Positions 20,740 through 31,556 of a stretch of DNA of 64,000 bases are shown here, one piece after another. Both the position numbers and the translations under genes were made by a program. Within the stretch, counting starts at the first letter, position 1. Every line of letters begins with the position of its first letter. This DNA comes from Haberlea rhodopensis (taxonomy: Eukaryota; Streptophyta; Magnoliopsida; Lamiales; Gesneriaceae), in assembly GCA_907163345.1 (NCBI GenBank), contig CAJQUN010001086.1:1-64000 (forward strand). The letters run 5' to 3'. The notes under the pieces are model-generated. The model saw only the letters and a program-made list of their open reading frames with translations, did not search any database and was not told where the DNA came from.

Positions 20740-23710
20740 TAATGCAGGGCCATTCCCTATGACAATTGCAGCATGACCAGTTAGCCCAGACACATACCGA
20801 GCAATCACACCAACAACCACATTTGTGACTAAGACCTGCATTTGTTAATGCAAGCAAAGTCGTGAACAGGGGACTCATGTTATGTTATAAAGACAGTAAT
20901 ACAATTAAATTTACAATATTATGCAGTCTATAATCACCTGGGCAGAGCCCAATCCAAAAACATATTTTTTTCGTTGAACTTAGTCTTTCAACGGAGAGCT
21001 GCAAGAAACAATAAGGTGAAGGTCACCTCCAAGTGCCATATAGATGTAATGTGATGAAAGTAAATGCTTTAACAAAATCCAAACTGGAAAAATTCGTCGG
21101 ATCTACCTTGCGGCCAATATGGAACAGCAAGAAGACAACTCCAAACTCAGCTATTGCCTTAGTTGCATGTACATTGCAAATAATAGAGATACCATACTAC
21201 CATATGGCCCAACTAAGATCCCAACAGCTAAATATCCAAGGCATGACTGCCTTGAGTGCAGAAGAAAGAAGATTTGTCATTAGTCAGCAACTATGGGATC
21301 TAAAATTATGGTGGAATATGGATAGCAGAACAATGATTTATTATTTTTTATGCACGTTAGATAACATGAAAAAAGCCAAGAAAAAGACAGAAACTGGTTC
21401 CCATTTGATGCAAGAACTATACTATTATCATATTTCCCTTTCCATATTTCTCTAAGCTCACTGGGGTTGGGAGAAAACTTAGTCAAATTCCACATACCTC
21501 CTATGATTTTCTGGAAAGTGGGTACAAATACAACACTTGCAAGTAGTAACAATAACACATCATACAGGGAGGCTTCCTCTTCATTTATCTGAAAAAGAAT
21601 AGATGCAGTCCATATTAAGAAACCAGATATTGCAAAAATCATAATACAGACAATGGAATGACTAGTTTTAATCTAAATTAGACAAGTACAAGTCAACTGA
21701 TGCCTCATGATGAGGAAGCATCTCCATTAGTTTCTTCATGTTCTGAGGAAGTTCTCTCAATTTCCTGACCGGAGGCTTTGCTGTAGTTGACACTTCATCA
21801 ATGCTAGTGTCATTACGTCTGGTTGCGGAAATAGCTGGAAATCTTTTCACCTCGATTGATGTATAAGGAAATTCTGTAATTAAATTACCAGCATATGAAA
21901 TTTGAGCATTTTTCCACTATACACACACATAACAGAAGCAGTCCCATGTCCATAATTTTTAAATAATTGACAAATTCAAGCATGTATTTTAGGTAATTAA
22001 GTTTATTTCTACGAAATACTGAAAATCTCCAATAAATACTAAGCATACCCTGCTCAAACAAGCGGCAAGTGCTTACGAGTGGACTCCACTACACCATGAA
22101 AAACCGAAGCTGGAGTAAACTCTTCCCCATCCGCAGCAAAATAGAAAAACGATGAAGAAAAGAATCGGGATGATTTCTTCAATAATGCTTTTGGAGCGCT
22201 TAAAGGTGAACTCTCCCTAGTTGATTCCTTATGCATTTCCTTTATCTTACCCTGAATCAACTTCTCCGTATCTGCTTCAATGTCCTCTGATAGGCCTGCA
22301 GTTAACTTTTCACTCTCTTTGTGACTCTAGTCCAATAAAATTTGTTTTTCCATCTCACCATCAGACAAAGTTTCAAGTATCTCCATAAATTCAGTTTGCA
22401 CCTCCCTATCTTTCTGAACAGCATCATCCATAGGACTTTTTAGAGATACCAGTTCGACGACAGTTCGCTCAAAATCCACTGCAACACTCAAAAGATCAAG
22501 GTTCTTCTCTGCTCTCTGTAGTGCAATATATGCATCATCGACATGTTGTGCAGCCTCAAGTTCGTGAGCAACAGCTTGCTCTGCTAAAAACATTATGTTT
22601 GCCAGATCTTCCTCTGCCTTAGAAACTTTGATTGCGCTGCAACCTCGTTCAACCTGTCAACTGTTGTAAAAATCCTGCATTTCAAAAGACTACGTCCTAT
22701 CAAGTATTTTAGTTCCACAAAATCTGGTAATGAAGCCAACGTGCATTTCTGTTGGTGAAAGATAGTTGACTCAGTTTTGATTTGGTTGCAAAATTTCAGG
22801 AACAGAATGATACTTTCGGGTCTCAAAATCTGGTTTAACGTTGAATATTTTGAACTTCAACTCACACATTAATTTTCTATAAATACCAAGCCCACTTTCT
22901 GAAATAACGATCGATCATCCATTCCTTTTCTTACTCTTGAAAAGCTACTGATCATTGTTCACTTTTATTTTTTCGCCTGCCTTCCATAATGTTGGATTAC
23001 AATATTGCTGGTCATGTTCCCTCTTAAAGTCAGAGGAAGACTTGTTTAATCCAGGAGAAATATTTCATAGAGTGAAATAGTTTCTTTGCTATCTCCAAGC
23101 ACGACTCAAGCTCAGTTCTTCGTTACCATTTTCAACTATTTTGGCCAATTCTCTAACATCAATTTCATTTTGCAACTCTTCTTTCCTGCTCTGAACCCTT
23201 CTGAGTTCGGCATCAGAATTTAACATATGTTCTCGACACTTTGTTCTTTCATGTTGTGCAGCCAAGAGTGCTTCCTCTTCACTTGATTCTTCACCTTCAA
23301 TTTCAAACTTGGAATCATTTTCTTCAGAATATTTAGGAACACCAATTGTGCCTGTTGCAATTTTCTGTGAATTTACAACATTTTGGAGTTCACCCTCAGC
23401 CACAGACAGGGCATTTGTTGCCATCTGAATACCTTCTCTGGCAATAGCCCTTTCATTTAAAATATCTTGTATCATGTACATCACCCCATGCTTTTGCAGC
23501 TTCGTCCTTCAACAATATAGATGCTTCTGATATACGGTTGACCTTTTCCTCAAAAATTGCAATGTTATTGCGTGTAACTTCCAACTCTTTTACAGATTTC
23601 TCCAACAAGTCCCTCAGTTCATCCAACTCTGGAGCCTCCACTCCTTCCCCTGATTTTTCTAGGGAGGCATTAGATTCAAAGCTTAATTCAAAATTTCCAA
23701 TTTCACCCAT
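20740..23710 (-). pseudogene. KEA1/KEA2-like chloroplast K+/H+ antiporter pseudogene (5' half)
   Basis: The longest KEA-like copy. Exon-like blocks on the minus strand, in order: 23710-23090 (stromal coiled coil, EELQNEI), about 22670-22080 (NIMFLAEQAVAHELEA; then KSSRFFSSSFF), about 21850-21690 (RKLRELPQNMKKLMEMLP), about 21590-21500 (NEEEASLYDVLLLLLASVVF, the first antiporter helix), about 21255-21040 (LGYLAVGILVGPYG), about 20975-20945 (KYVFGLGSAQV) and about 20840-20740 (GHAAIVIGNGPAL). The order matches KEA1/2 of the chloroplast inner envelope. The transit peptide, most of the exchanger and the KTN domain are absent. A frameshift near 23470, a stop at 22327 and intron-like losses make it non-functional. 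Confidence 0.85.
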
Positions 23711-23725
23711 TTACTACGTCAGTTC

Positions 23726-24779
23726 CATTTCATGAATGGTTGCCATGGTTTGCAGTCGCGGTCGCGGTGCTCGGAACGGAAGCCTCCGTTCCAGTTCCAA
23801 TGACATTTCACGGAACGGTAACGGAACGGATTTTTTTTTTAATTATTTAAAAAATTCAAAAAAATTGAATAATTTAGGAAAAATATCTACTGGATGCACT
23901 CCAAAATGGACGTCCGGTCGTTCCAGAGCAATAAAATCGTTCTGTTTCGTCTTTCCAGAGCAATAAAATCGTTATCTCGATGTTTGCAGAGTGCAAAACG
24001 TCTTTCCATAACATCCACCTTTACATGCTGGAACTCCAGACATGTAGTCGTCCCGACCGTTCCGATACCGATTATGCAATCCATGTTGGGTTACCTCTAA
24101 ATTCAACTCAAAAAAATTGGTCTCAGAATATTCTCTACAATTTTATTTATTATAAAAATTAAATTATTTCAAAAAATTTAATTATAAATTTATTAAAATA
24201 TACATTATTAAACTCGAACAATTTATGTAATTATTAAAACACCAATCACTGATTTTCTAACAATTTTATATAAATTACTGAAAAATAATATACGATATAT
24301 GTACCAATCAAAGCACTAATTATTAAACTAATAACCCCATTTCTCCAATAATAAAAGTTTTAAATAATAAAAATAAAGAATGAAAAATGGTGGACCCTAC
24401 ACACACTTCCTTCAACCTTGCTTTGCTTCTTCCGCGCAAAGGCAAAAAAATTAGGGCAAATGGAATCAGAAAAATTAGTGCAATTGGGTTATCGGCCCTT
24501 CCTTTCCAATTACAGGCCAAAACACGTTCCACTTCAAAAAAAAAATGGCCGTTCCACATTTATTGCGGTGACTATCCGCGTTTCAAAGCAGCTTCCGTTC
24601 CATGTATGAAATCGGTAACGGACACTTTCGTTCCCGTTAAGGAACGCCCGTTCCGGCCGAGATAACGGCGTTCCGGCGAACCTATAAAAAGGGTGCAATG
24701 CTTTCATTTCAAATTTCTCAGATATAAACATTACTCTTTACAACCCAAACTTTGTGGGATTTCATTCATCGCATCAGTT
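23726..24779 (+). promoter_or_regulatory. Promoter/leader module, copy 4 of 7, interrupted
   Basis: The module begins at 23726 (CATTTCATGAATGGTTGC), breaks at about 23743 and resumes at about 24683 with CTATAAAAAGGGTGCAATGC (a TATA box), ending TTCATCGCATCAGTTAATT. The middle 90-100 bp of the module are missing and a GGAACG-rich element sits in their place. The following leader-intron sequence (24780-25100) also occurs after module 7. Confidence 0.45.
23743..24682. mobile_element. GGAACG-rich transposable element, copy at the KEA locus
   Basis: Its left end (CATGGTTTGCAGTCGCGG, then GTGCTCGGAACGGAAGCC) is the reverse complement of the right end of the element in UCP intron 1 at 37190-37265. 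The right end is CCGGCGAACC. Both ends are rich in GGAACG/CGTTCC; the middle is AT-rich and without a transposase. Probably a non-autonomous DNA transposon. Confidence 0.55.
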
Positions 24780-25107
24780 AATTATCTGTTCTCTCATCTT
24801 TTGTTTTCTTGTTATCCATTAATTTTATGGTATAGATTTTACTTTTTTAGAGTATACTGAACTAAAAAGGTCTCTCTGTTGCCACAAAAAACTCATTGGT
24901 ATCATGGAAAATCAGAAACATATTTCTAAGTAGACATACCTTCGTATTATCATATATATGCAGTTGCTTTTGCATTTTGTTAATGTTTCTTGTGAATTGA
25001 GTTAGGTGTGTAAATCTTGATTGTATTTGAACTTTCAAATTTCGTGATCATTGAATCTTGCCAGATTCCATTTAATTTGTTTCGAAATGGCATGGCTCTG
25101 AATATTT

Positions 25108-25606
25108 TAGTTCCACAAAATCTGGTAATGGAGCCCGAGCAAACGTGCATTTCTGTTGGTGAAAGATAGTTGACTCAGTTTTGATTTGGTTGCAAAATTT
25201 CAGGAACAGAATGATACTTTCGGGTCTCAGTTCTTCGTTACCATCTTCAATTATTTTGGCCAATTCTCTAACATCAACTTCATTTTGCAACTCTTCTTTC
25301 CTGCTTTGATCCCTTCTGAGTTCGGCCTCACAATTTATCATATGTTCTCAGACACTTTGTTCTTTCATGTTGTGCAGCCAATTTCAAACTTGGAATCATT
25401 TTCTTCAGAATATTTAGGAACACCAATTGTTTATGTTGCAATTTTCTGTGAAATTACAACATCTTGGAGTTCACCCTCAGCCACAGACAGGGCATTTGTT
25501 GCCATCTGAATCCCTTCTTTGGCAATAGCCTTTTCATTTAAAATTTCTTGTATCATGTACATCACCCCCATGCTTTTGCAGCTTCGTCCTTCAACAATGT
25601 AGATGA
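25108..25606 (-). pseudogene. KEA-like fragment, shard 4
   Basis: The minus strand reads ILNEKAIAKEGIQMATNALS (about 25510-25560) and AELRRDQSRKEELQNEVDVR (about 25265-25325), the same coiled-coil block as the larger copies, with an internal deletion near 25380 and the first exon missing. It ends abruptly at 25606. Confidence 0.7.
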
Positions 25607-25825
25607 ATAATAAAAACAAGATCTTTAAATAGAAATTATATTAATCTTCACAGAAATTCTATCTTTACAGCTCCAGCTCGCCTTCTTCCCAAAATCTTGA
25701 GTTCCACATGGACAAAGAACGTGTACATGAAAAAAAAAGACATATCGAAAAACTCTTGTTTCTTCCTTTATTTTCAACGAATATACATCAATCAAGACAT
25801 GGAGAGAATATATAGCGAGTGATGG
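25607..25825. other. Short unassigned stretch
   Basis: No gene or repeat is recognised between the KEA shard and the foldback element. Confidence 0.4.
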
Positions 25826-25835
25826 AATTTAATAG

Positions 25836-28800
25836 GGCTAATTTAATTAAATAATGTAAAATAAAAAAATAATGTAAAAAATAATGTGAACTTTTTTTTT
25901 TTTACAAACATTAAGTGAAACGCATACTGCATCTGCGTTTTTAAAAACGCATACTGAGTCTGCACTTTTAAAAACGCAGACGCAGTCTGCGTTTCTTCTA
26001 AAAAAATAAAAAAAATATTACCAATGCTTGCCATCCACTCACTCTTTCATTGGCCCACTCTATGCTACTTCGGTGACTTAGGGGGGTGTATTGGTTATAG
26101 ATTTTTATTGACTTTTAATGACTTTTATGGAGTTTAAAAGTCTAGAGGTATTCAATCCAGACTTTTATATACTCTACAAAAGTCTAATGGTATTCAAGAT
26201 AGACTTTCGTAGAGTTTTAAAAAGTCAGGTGGTATTCAAACTTGAATTTTTAAAACTCCATAAAAGTCTATAGGTATCCAAAATCTCATTGACTTTTAAT
26301 GACTTCTGTTGAAATCTTTAGGTACAAACTTTGATGCCCCATGTACATCCCAAAAAAGTTAAAAATTCTCCACCACTCCTAGTAAAGATTTGGAATGACT
26401 TTTAATTCCTAATTACCCTAATCTCTCTTTAATCTTTGCTACTTTCATTTCCGACACGACCACCTCCCCATTGGCTTTTCCTTCCCTGTTTTCTATATGT
26501 ACCCTTTCTTTAATTCCTAATGTGCGGCTCTTTCTTCAATTATTGTTTTTTTCACATCTTATTTTTTATCCAATATAATAATAATATTTACACATTGATA
26601 AAATAGCAAGTTAATGTGTTCAATTTTATATTAATGATAGATTTTTAAACGATTGTATGGGTCTATATATATAACCAATTATAATAAATATTTTTCTAAA
26701 ACAAAAGATATTTATAACGATATAAATTATCATGTTTAATTTAAAAAGTATGTTTTAAGAATTTTTATAGTAGTCCACTATCATCAAAAATTATTTTAAG
26801 TTTATAAAATGTTATTTAATAGAAAACTTTTGTTTTATTTCACAAATTATAGATTACAATTATAGCAACATTAACTGAATCTTCAAAGTCGTCATCTTGA
26901 AGATGCAAAAAAGTTGTTCAATATTTACCATGCAAAATAATTGAATAGGTATTTTTCACATTTTTTATTGTTAAATAAGTAAAATGTGTTTACATTAATA
27001 GTAAAAAAAAAAATTATATGTTGAAGAAGTTATTTATGTTCAATTATTAGTTCAAAGAAATCAATTATAAGTTATAAAATTTATAGAGCATATAAAATTC
27101 TTTTGATAATTCCGTGTAATTCTATAAAAGTTATTAGAAATCTATCAATTTCATAAAAGTCCATTATTTAAAAAAGTCATTAAAAGTCGATAAAGTCCAT
27201 AGAAATCTATTGAAAAGTCTACGAGACTCTATAATAATCTTTTTATAACTCCATGGAATTCTATAAAAGTCAATAGAAATCTATCAACTCCATAAAAGTC
27301 AATCATTTAAAAAAGTCATTAAAAGTCATTAAAAGTCTAGATTGAATACACCCCCCTTAGTTTCAATGGCTATGTATTTTTATTATTATAATAATTATAT
27401 AATAATTATAATATTATTAATAATTATTATGATATTAATAATAATAAGTATAATAATTATAATATTAATATATGCTTTATTCATCATTAGTGTACGATTA
27501 TTCGGTGACAAGTTATAACGGGTCATACCCAACAATTTTTACCACGTAAGAAAGATCATGTATCATTTTGCATGTGGTACATCTGTTCGGAATGAGTTGT
27601 CCTGCTCGACACTGATTTTTTCCAAGTGACGCAACAATTATGACCATGTAGTCCTGATTAATCTCGATACTGATTTTATCCGAAATGACGCAACAAAAAA
27701 ATGTAATTACCCCTTTTTTTAAAAAAAAATGTTTTGTTGGAAACTTTTTTCACAAATTGATTATATGTGTATGCGTTTCTTAATTTTGAAGAAATTCGCG
27801 TATGAACTAATTTTTTCTTTAATTTGTATAGCACATTTTCTTGTAATTTTTTGGAATTTTGATTTTTGGGGTACTTTTTAATTATTTTAGAATATATATG
27901 ATGATAATTTTTTTTAATTATACGATCATTTTTGTTTGCTCTATTATAATTACTAAGCCAACTAATTGGGAAAAAAATATGTTAGCAACAGAATAACAAA
28001 TTTTGTTAACATCATCAAGATTAAAAAAAATTGATGGATCATTACACGAAAATTAGTCTACACTTTTAATTGCTATAGCTTCATCATCTTTAATAAAAGT
28101 TCAAATGATTTATTAATATAATTTCCAATAAAATTTATTCTCTAAATTAGCAAAATAAACAAAGTAAAAGATTCCAAATTGCATGGAAGGAAAAACGCCG
28201 CATACAGTATACCACTTGCTAATGCCATCAATACCATCAAGTATGAATTATGTAGTACGGTTAATGGTCACATTTTATTATTTAAAATATATATGGAGTC
28301 GCTCAAAAAGATTTTCTAGGCTATAGAATATAATTCTCTTCTAGGCCATAAGTAACTACTATGACCCAATGTATCTTTTAAACAAAAAATTAACATCGAA
28401 ACTAAATTTAAAAGCTTGTATATTTTAAAAAATAAAAAAATAAAAACGCGTTCCTGGAATGCGTTTTTACTTTAGTTTTGTAAAAAAAAAAAAACTTATT
28501 TTTTACTTTTTTAAAAAATGATAATATTTTATTAAATTAGCCCATATAATCAATTTGTGAAAAAAGTTTCCAACAAAACATTTTTTTAAAAAAAAGGGGT
28601 AATTACATTTTTTTGTTGCGTCATTTTGGATAAAATCAGTATCGAAATTAATCAGGACTACATGGTCATAATTGTTGCGTCACTTGGAAAAAATCAGTGT
28701 CGAGCAGAACAATTCATTCCGAACAGATATACCACATGCAAAATGATACATGATCTTTCTTACGTGGTAAAAATTGTTGGGTATGACCCGTTATAACTTG

Positions 28801-29178
28801 TCACCAAATGATCGTACACTAATGATGAATAAAGCATATATTAATATTATAATTATTATACTTATTATTATTAATATCATAATAATTATTAATAATATTA
28901 TAATTATTATAATAATAAAAATACATAGCCATTGAAACTAAATCACCGAAGTAGCATAAGAGTGGGCCAATGAAAGAGTGAGTGGATGGCAGGCATTGTT
29001 AATTTTTTTTTTTTTTTAGAAGAAACGCAGACTGCGTCTGCGTTTTTAAAAGTGCAGACTCAGTATGCGTTTTTAAAAACGCAGATACAGTATGCATTTC
29101 ACTTTATTTTTGTAAAAAAAAAAATTCACATTATTTTTTACATCATTTTTTATTTTACATTATTTAATTAAATTAGCC
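25836..29178. mobile_element. Foldback / Mutator-like element II (3343 bp)
   Basis: Termini GGCTAATTTAATTAAATAAT...ATTATTTAATTAAATTAGCC are inverted and begin with the same GGCTAATTT as element I. It is flanked by AATTTAATAG (25826-25835) and AATTAAATAG (29179-29188), a 10-bp duplication with one mismatch. The left arm runs to about 27765 (with a nested insertion at 26081-27356) and the right arm is about 28553-29178, so each true arm is about 630-650 bp, with a 790-bp AT-rich loop. The arms carry CAGACTGCGTCTGCGTTTTT hairpins. The loop contains a stretch related to the arms of element I (AAAAGATTCCAAAT...CACTTGCTAATG). No transposase is seen. Confidence 0.8.
26081..27356. mobile_element. PIF/Harbinger-type element (1276 bp) nested in foldback element II
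   Basis: The termini GGGGGGTGTATT and AATACACCCCCC are inverted. It is flanked by TTA on both sides (26078-26080 and 27357-27359), the 3-bp target duplication of PIF/Harbinger elements. The opposite arm of the host palindrome has the uninterrupted site (28939-28941, TAA on the plus strand). The interior is built of variations on GACTTTTAATGACTTTTAT and has no transposase frame, as in Tourist-type elements. Confidence 0.85.
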
Positions 29179-29242
29179 AATTAAATAGCCCACAAAAAGA
29201 ACTTTTTCTGAGGTTGAGGAAAGAATAAGGCACAGATGGGGT

Positions 29243-29267
29243 GGGGGGGGGGGGGGGGGGGGGGGGG
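29243..29267 (+). repeat. Homopolymer of 25 G
   Basis: Twenty-five consecutive G residues, preceded by GGGGT, in AT-rich surroundings about 65 bp outside the end of foldback element II. Run length may be affected by sequencing or assembly. Confidence 0.9.
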
Positions 29268-29616
29268 TAATATATGACTTGAAGACGAAAACTAATTTGA
29301 TTTCCTTGCTTGCTTGTTTTTGTTTTTTCATTTTTGGACTTTTATATACAACACAATATTTTAAAATATATTTCTTAAATAAAGTTATTTAAACTAACAT
29401 ATTAATTATTTATAAAAATATTTTGCTTTATTGAGTGGGAAAGAGGATTCAATCACTTAAAAAAGGGGTTCAGTCATTAGGAAAAGTGAGACGTGGGGAT
29501 TGAAGGAATATATCGTGTGCGTCAGACATTTATGAATTCTTGATTTTGGCCGTTATGAGGAAATATACAAAGAGATGTTTATATTACTACCTAAAATACA
29601 ATAACAAATTTTAAAT

Positions 29617-29739
29617 ATACGGTTGACCTTTTCCTCAAAAATTGCGATGTTATTGCGTGTAACTTCCAACTCCTTCCCGGAATATTTCTAGGGAGGCATT
29701 AGATTCAAAGCTTGCTTCAATATTTCCAATCTTACCCAT
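29617..29739 (-). pseudogene. KEA-like first-exon fragment, shard 5
   Basis: Minus-strand reading MGKIGNIEASFESNA, then, after a deletion, the coiled-coil text ELEVTRNNIAIFEEK in a changed frame. It lacks the DELRDLL segment present in the other shards. Confidence 0.6.
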
Positions 29740-29748
29740 TTACTACGT

Positions 29749-29955
29749 CATTTCATGAATGGTTGCACCGATACATGGTGGGATGCATGGCTTGATTGAA
29801 AATATGTTTGCCAAAAGACACCCTTTGATTGCATTTTTTCATTAAGAGTTGCACTTATATAAAGGGATGCAATGCTTAATTCAATTCAAATTTCTCCGAT
29901 ATAAACATCACTATTTACAATCCAAACTTTGAGGGACTTCGTTCATCGCATCACG
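29749..29955 (+). promoter_or_regulatory. Promoter/leader module, copy 5 of 7
   Basis: Same module with the TATA box TATATAAAGGGA (about 29856) and the end TCATCGCATCACGGTAATT. It sits directly beyond the start codon of KEA shard 5. Confidence 0.5.
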
Positions 29956-30936
29956 GTAATTATCAAGGTAATTTATCTGTTGATGTCTATAATCTTTTAC
30001 AAGAGGTTTATTTTAATGGGTCGGATCATTAGTTTTGATTTAGTTATGATCGATTGATTTTAACGCGATTTCACTCCTTTACATCTTAAGTTTCAAAGAT
30101 GTTTTTGTTTTTGATTCACTCCATTTTGTTTGTAGTATCGCTGAATGCGCTTACTGATGATGGTTCCCTGTGTGGAATGGTTTTGAAGAACGTTTCTGTA
30201 TAACTTTTCAATCATCTTTTTAACTGCTAGTTCTCATAAATTATGTGATGAGATGATTGTTTTGATCTAATAGTGGATGTTTATTTAGTTTTTGAATCTA
30301 CTTTTCGGAGTCTTATGCCATTCTATTTACACTTCTCCTTTTTAGAAACACTTTTTCAGATATATGATAAAAATGTTATGCGCATCATAACCCAAAACCG
30401 TGTTTCATTAATAGCCTTTTATTGTTTATTTAGTTTTTGAATCTACTTTTTGAAGTCTTTTCGAGTCTGCCGATTTCCAGCGCCACATCATCGCCACTAA
30501 AAAATGTATAATCGAAATCTCTCTATAGGGGCAGAGTAGTTTATCCTTATTTTTCCTTATTACTTCACATTTCCCTGTAATTTTCACTGACATTGTCAAG
30601 GCATATTTTTCAAAGAATTGTTGTGTTGTCTTCGATAGTGCTCTCTGTACATGTTGGTCGTTTAATGGAGTGTCATTGATCATCTTGTATTGTACAGAAT
30701 ATACGCATGCAGCGAAGTTTGAAATGGACTGTACTTCTATGCTCTTCTTTTCGACAAAATTATGAGCATTTAAAACTTTTGGGATTCAATATCCTATTCG
30801 GTTGATGATTAGAGATTTGCCGTAGACAAATTGACTCATATTTTCCATGTAAACCAAACACGTTAGAGCTAAATGGTCGCTTTTAAATTTCCAGTGATTT
30901 GAAATTTCCAAACTCACCCATTTACTACGTCAATTT

Positions 30937-31146
30937 CATTCCATGAATGGTTGCACCGATACATGGTGGGATGCATCCCTTGATTGTTTGAAAAGATGTT
31001 TGCCAAAAAACACCTTTTGATTGCATTTCTTCATGAAGAGTTGCACCGGGGTGCAATGCTTAATTCAATTCAGTTTTCTCCCATATAAACATCACTATTT
31101 AGTATTTACAACCCAAACTTTGAGGGACTTCATTCATCGCATCAGG
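30937..31146 (+). promoter_or_regulatory. Promoter/leader module, copy 6 of 7, lacking the TATA box
   Basis: Close to copy 3: GAAGAGTTGCACCGGGGTGC replaces the TATA-bearing stretch. It lies about 410 bp upstream of the ATG of CASP copy 2 and ends TTCATCGCATCAGGGTAATT. Confidence 0.5.
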
Positions 31147-31556
31147 GTAATTATCTTTTCTCTCATTTTTTTGTTTTCTTGTATGAAATGTTGGAGTATT
31201 TCTGTTTAGATTCAATTTCCAGCGGTGCGAGCATTTAAAGAACATTTTTTTTTCTAGCCGCATTTCTTGTTTTCTTAGGAATAATTTTATGAACTTCGCA
31301 AACCTGTCCGACCTAATTGAATTTCTTGATTTGAGCACGTGGCAAAATATGGGGAGGGGTGATCTTAGGCTTTTTGAGGACGAAGCTTGATTTTTTAGAA
31401 TAATTCATTGTCTTTTTCAATTTCACCATGCCGCTGGATTTAACTAACAATTTTCTTCCCCTATTCATTTTTCATAATATATCACAAGTTTGGTTTATCA
31501 GTTTTACATGTTTTTTATATATTAGAAATCATAAAGTGAGAGAGAGAGGCAGAGAG

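Noticed and set aside
25843..29171. Two frames reading EETQTASAFLKVQTQYAF on opposite strands
   Set aside because: They come from the hairpin repeats in the two inverted arms of foldback element II. The similarity reflects the palindrome, not a gene family.
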